Assembly: GCA_964444795.1 (NCBI GenBank)
Contig: CAYUIQ010000110.1
Coordinates: forward strand, 1-27,374
Length of the DNA: 27,374 nt
From: JABMRP01 sp964444795
Lineage (GTDB): Bacteria > Planctomycetota > Planctomycetia > Pirellulales > Thermoguttaceae
Reading direction: 5' to 3'
Of the stretch, positions 24,582 through 27,374 are shown piece after piece. A program made the position numbers and the translations under genes. Below the pieces are notes generated by a model. That model searched no databases, was not told the DNA's origin, and saw only the letters and a list, made by a program, of their open reading frames with translations. Position 1 is the stretch's first letter. Every line of letters starts with the position of its first letter.

Positions 24582-25730
24582 ATGCGATTCCCTCGAAGCT
24601 CTCTTCCCGCAGCGCTCGTGGCGGTCCTTCTTGCCGCCGGACTGCCCGCGGCACTTGCCGCCGAACCCCCGAAGGAACCGAAACCGGGTGAAACCTGGCC
24701 CGTGTTTCGCGGCAACCCTGAGGCCACCGGCGTGGCCGCCGGGACCCTGCCCGCGAAACTCACCCGGCTGTGGACTTTCTCGGTCGACGGTGGCGGATTC
24801 GAGTCGACTGCCGCGGTGGCCGACGGCACCGTGTTCGTCGGATGCACCGACGGAAAACTCTACGCCGTAGGGCTGATGGACGGGAAGAAACGCTGGGAGT
24901 TCGTTACCAAATGGGGATTTGCCGCCTCGGCCGCCGTGGCCGATCGCCGCGTTTTCATCGGCGATGTCGACGGACGTTTCTATGCGATCGACGCCCGGAC
25001 CGGGAAGGAAATCTGGCACTTCGACAGCGAGGCGGAGATCAACTCCTGCGCGAATTTCCACGGGAAGAACGTCCTCTTCGGCTCGCAAGACGGAGTGCTC
25101 TATTGTCTGGAAGCGGCCACCGGCCGACTGGTCTGGAAGTACGAGAGCCAGGACCAGATCCGCTGTTCGGTGACGGTCATCGGCGACCGGACCTTCGTTG
25201 CCGGTTGCGACGGCCAGCTTCACGTCGTCGACCTCCAGCAGGGTAAGGAGATCCGCGGCGTCGAGCTGAACATGCCCACCGGTTCCACGCCCGCGGTGGT
25301 CGGTTCGATCGCCTACGTGGGCACCGAAGGGAGCGAGTTCTTTGCCATCGACTGGAAAGCGGGCAAAGTCGTCTGGACCTTCAATAACCCCGACCGCAAC
25401 GGCTCGTTCCGCTCGTCGGCGGCGGCGACCGACAAGTTGATTATCGTCGGTACGCAAGGCCGTCAGGTGCTGGCCCTGGATCGAGCCTCGGGAAAGTCGC
25501 GATGGACGTTCGCCACGCGGAGGCTGGTCGAGGCTTCGCCGGTGGTGGTCGACCGGCGTGTGTTCATCGGCTCCACCGACGGCATGCTTCATGCCCTGGA
25601 CCTGACAACCGGCAACGCACTCTGGCAATTCGACGCCGGCGGTTCGATTCGAGCCTCCGCTGCGATCGCCTCCGGGCGACTCGTCATCGGCACCGACGAC
25701 GGCGACCTCTACTGCTTCGGGAAACCGTAG
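24582..25730 (+). CDS. Secreted PQQ-like beta-propeller repeat protein
   Basis: The 382-residue protein has a signal peptide (1-27, cleaved near LAALA-AEPP). It then has about seven or eight repeats of the PQQ/BamB-like blade, each ending in a DGxLYAxDxxTGxxxW pattern. Examples are DGRFYAIDARTGKEIWHF, DGVLYCLEAATGRLVWKY and DGMLHALDLTTGNALWQF. The last blade ends at the C-terminus, so the ring is probably closed by the N-terminal WPVFRGNP strand. No quinoprotein catalytic residues are evident, so a binding or scaffold role is more likely than dehydrogenase activity. No clear Shine-Dalgarno precedes ATG 24582; coupling to the upstream gene is likely. Confidence 0.92.
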   Translation: MRFPRSSLPAALVAVLLAAGLPAALAAEPPKEPKPGETWPVFRGNPEATGVAAGTLPAKLTRLWTFSVDGGGFESTAAVADGTVFVGCTDGKLYAVGLMDGKKRWEFVTKWGFAASAAVADRRVFIGDVDGRFYAIDARTGKEIWHFDSEAEINSCANFHGKNVLFGSQDGVLYCLEAATGRLVWKYESQDQIRCSVTVIGDRTFVAGCDGQLHVVDLQQGKEIRGVELNMPTGSTPAVVGSIAYVGTEGSEFFAIDWKAGKVVWTFNNPDRNGSFRSSAAATDKLIIVGTQGRQVLALDRASGKSRWTFATRRLVEASPVVVDRRVFIGSTDGMLHALDLTTGNALWQFDAGGSIRASAAIASGRLVIGTDDGDLYCFGKP

Positions 25731-25744
25731 CAGGAGAAAAGGAA

Positions 25745-25823
25745 GGGGAAAAGGGGGCAGGACTCTTTTGTGCGAAGCACCCCGCGGGCCTTGCAGGCAA
25801 AAGAGTCCTGCCCCCTTTTCCCC
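25745..25823. repeat. 26-bp perfect inverted repeat between the PQQ-propeller and GcvH-like genes
   Basis: Arms 25745-25770 and 25798-25823 are exact reverse complements around a 27-nt loop; the core is gggggcaggactcttttg. It begins 14 nt after the propeller stop and ends 14 nt before the GcvH-like ATG, just ahead of its AAAGG site. It could separate the two transcripts or regulate the downstream pair. Confidence 0.9.
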
Positions 25824-25837
25824 GTAGAAAGGCACCC

Positions 25838-26398
25838 ATGGGCACCCCACTCATTTTCATTATGGGCTCGGTCACGGCGATGTTGCCCGACGATCGGCGC
25901 TACGCCAAGAACCACATGTGGCTCGCGGCCGGCGACCCGGCGACGAAAGGCGATGCGTCCGGCGGCAACCGATTTCGCGTCGGCCTGTCGTCCTATGCGG
26001 CGGCTCTGATCGGGGCGGTGCGGCGATTGGAATGGAAAGTGGCTTCGGCAACGGAGGTGGAAGCCGGCCAGCCGATCGGTTCGATCGAAGGCTCGAAAGC
26101 CACCAGCGACCTCTACGCCCCGGTCGCCGGGGTGATCGCCCGATGTAACGAAGAGCTAACAAAGCAGCCCGGGCTCGTCACGACCAGCACCTACGACGAC
26201 GGTTGGCTGTTGGAGATGCGGTGCGACGAGGATGCCTTGCTCTCGGTCGCCGAGTATCTTACCCATCTCCAGGCCGGCTGGCCCACCGTCTCGCAGATGT
26301 TGCGAGGGCTGCCCGCGTATCCGTGCGACGGGCAATGTGGCGGAGGATCGGAGCAGCCCGAGGCGACGGACGATCCGAATCGGCAAGACGGAGCATGA
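25838..26398 (+). CDS. GcvH-like lipoyl-carrier protein
   Basis: The 186-residue protein resembles glycine cleavage H protein: RRYAKNHMWL (21-30), RVGLSSYAAALIG (47-59), and IGSIEGSKATSDLYAPVAGVI (80-100). K87 is the predicted lipoylation site. DDGWLLEM (120-127) follows and the helical end contains LTHLQAG. H proteins carry an aminomethyl or acyl group on lipoate. Here an extra C-terminal tail of about 30 residues has two cysteines (C163-x3-C167), which is unusual. No gcvT, gcvP or lipoate ligase is nearby; instead the stop overlaps the start of a ferredoxin gene (ATGA). This context recalls the lipoate-binding proteins of redox systems rather than glycine cleavage, but no hdr genes are in the window. 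The ATG at 25838 has AAAGG 5 nt upstream; 25862 is an alternative. Confidence 0.85.
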   Translation: MGTPLIFIMGSVTAMLPDDRRYAKNHMWLAAGDPATKGDASGGNRFRVGLSSYAAALIGAVRRLEWKVASATEVEAGQPIGSIEGSKATSDLYAPVAGVIARCNEELTKQPGLVTTSTYDDGWLLEMRCDEDALLSVAEYLTHLQAGWPTVSQMLRGLPAYPCDGQCGGGSEQPEATDDPNRQDGA

Positions 26399-27294
26399 CC
26401 GTGAACGATTTGGATGCCGTGACCGTCGTCATCGCGCGGAGCGTCGACGCGGACCAACGACGCGACAAGCTCCAGTCGCGTCTTGCCGACGAACTGGCCG
26501 GCCGCGACGTCGACGTCTTGCTCGTCGGCGATTTGTACGACCTTTCGCCGGACGGGCCCGGAACCCGGCGTCTCCGATCACTGGCCGGAGACCTGATCGT
26601 GGCGGCGTGGCAGTTTCCCCGAAATGCCCATTGGATCCTCAACGCCCACGGAATCTTCGGCCGGATGGAACCGACCTCCTCGGTATCGCGGGAAGAAATC
26701 GAGGAAACGCCGCAGAAGGACGACGAAGCTTCCCGGGAGTTCACACGCCGGCTCTGGTACTTCGACCTCCGCGCGCACGATCGGCCCGAAGACTGCCTGG
26801 CGGAAATCGATCGCATCCTGGCATCGCGAGGCACTTCGACTCCATCGCCGGTCCCCAAGGCGCGGGAAGGCCCGCCCGACGGACCGGCTCGTATCGAAGA
26901 AACCACGGCGCCCCGATGGTATCCGGTGATCGATTACGATCGCTGTACCGACTGTCTGGAATGCCTGAACTTCTGCCTGTTCGGCGTGTTCGGGTTCGAC
27001 GAGGAGGAAACGATCCTCGTCGAACAGCCCGACGCTTGCCGCGCCGGCTGCCCTGCCTGCAGCCGGATATGCCCCGCCGCGGCGATCACGTTCCCCCGCC
27101 ACGACGACCCGGCCATCGCCGGCGACCCCTCGGCCGACGGCGCCGCCGTGAAGGTCGACCTCTCGGTCCTTTTCGGCGCATCCGCCGCGGAGCAACTGGC
27201 CACCGCCGAACGCAATCGGGCACTGGCCGAAGAAGCGGACCAAGGGGATGATCTCGACCGGTTAGTCGATGAAGTGGACGAGATGGAACCTTGA
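26395..27294 (+). CDS. Two-[4Fe-4S] ferredoxin-domain protein with unique N-terminal domain
   Basis: The 299-residue protein has a ferredoxin-type domain at about 178-235. Cluster motifs are C184-x2-C187-x2-C190-x3-C194 (CTDCLECLNFC) and C215-x3-C219-x2-C222-x3-C226 (CRAGCPACSRICP), so two [4Fe-4S] clusters are expected. The first 140 residues form an alpha/beta domain I do not recognise (VTVVIARSVDADQRRDKLQ, VDVLLVGDLYDLSPDGPG, NAHWILNAHGIFGR). The C-terminus is acidic and helical. The start ATG overlaps the stop of the GcvH-like gene (ATGA), so co-translation and a shared function are likely. The protein could pass electrons to or from the lipoyl group, which is inference. Confidence 0.85.
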   Translation: MTVNDLDAVTVVIARSVDADQRRDKLQSRLADELAGRDVDVLLVGDLYDLSPDGPGTRRLRSLAGDLIVAAWQFPRNAHWILNAHGIFGRMEPTSSVSREEIEETPQKDDEASREFTRRLWYFDLRAHDRPEDCLAEIDRILASRGTSTPSPVPKAREGPPDGPARIEETTAPRWYPVIDYDRCTDCLECLNFCLFGVFGFDEEETILVEQPDACRAGCPACSRICPAAAITFPRHDDPAIAGDPSADGAAVKVDLSVLFGASAAEQLATAERNRALAEEADQGDDLDRLVDEVDEMEP

Positions 27295-27306
27295 CGGGGG
27301 GTAACA

Positions 27307-27370
27307 GCCTGTTGGAAAAGGGCAATTTGCGGAGGGTGTCTGGCGGTCGAGCGCAGCGAGCCCCCAGAAC
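27307..27370 (+). repeat. Dispersed repeat, copy B (continues to window edge)
   Basis: This segment aligns with the reverse complement of 23873-23936: gcctgttggaaaaggg, then atttgcggaggg, then gtcgagcgcagcgagcccccagaa. It begins 12 nt after the ferredoxin gene stop. The element may extend beyond the window. Confidence 0.8.
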
Positions 27371-27374
27371 TGTG

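Noticed and set aside
24243..25850. Minus-strand frame of 535 aa opposite the PQQ propeller and coiled-coil genes
   Set aside because: The composition looks like a reverse shadow of repeat-rich coding DNA; the plus strand shows recognisable propeller blades and a signal peptide.
25838..27294. sHdr-type sulfur oxidation locus
   Set aside because: The lipoyl-ferredoxin pairing is suggestive, but no hdrA/B/C, dsrE or lipoate-assembly genes are within the window.

Overview
The window is 27.4 kb of high-GC, gene-dense bacterial chromosome. The gene content suggests a planctomycete, probably Pirellulales-like. Pointers to this are a TonB-like anchor fused to a squalene-cyclase-type toroid, a zinc-ribbon/TM/trypsin-like protease, a large group-1-like sigma factor, many secreted beta-propeller proteins, weakly clustered housekeeping genes, and long intergenic inverted repeats. 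This is inferred from gene families; there is no rRNA or other marker here. I found no tRNA, rRNA, CRISPR array, transposase or phage gene.

Layout. 1-1327 (-): TonB-anchored prenyltransferase-repeat protein, cut by the window edge. 1866-3846 (+): rpmG and recJ. 3906-5687 (-): small accessory genes, namely a Cys-rich hypothetical, a DEDD-type exonuclease broken next to a perfect 21-bp inverted repeat, and a DUF4160/DUF2442 fusion. 5801-7489 (-): sigma-70 factor with an alanine-rich tail. 8191-10926 (-): a 911-aa secreted protein made of two tandem copies of a propeller/coiled-coil module. 11235-12425 (+): pgk, bracketed by two unrelated 28-bp-stem hairpins. 12582-13295 (-): PAP2 phosphatase. 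13492-15820 (+): ArnT-like glycosyltransferase translationally coupled to an ATC-hydrolase-like protein. 15823-16494 (-): SGNH hydrolase. 16683-18916 (+): membrane-anchored serine protease and a secreted ABM-fold protein. 19085-19882 (-): secreted hypothetical. 20061-21087 (+): nucleotidyltransferase, then an addiction-module antitoxin overlapping an internally deleted ParE/RelE toxin. 21246-23656 (-): SNF2 helicase behind an overlapping hypothetical gene. 24090-25730 (+): coiled-coil protein and secreted PQQ-type propeller. 25838-27294 (+): GcvH-like lipoyl protein overlapping a two-[4Fe-4S] ferredoxin.

How the genes relate. Most units are independent. The tight pairs, with stop/start overlap or a gap of a few bases, are glycosyltransferase/ATC-hydrolase, hypothetical/SNF2 helicase, antitoxin/toxin remnant and GcvH-like/ferredoxin. 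The last pair is the best candidate for a little-described redox system, because none of the glycine cleavage genes accompany it. A second theme is gene decay by small rearrangements: the exonuclease, the DUF4160/DUF2442 fusion and the toxin each show a different scar. A third is a set of long, mutually unrelated hairpins lying against stop or start codons.
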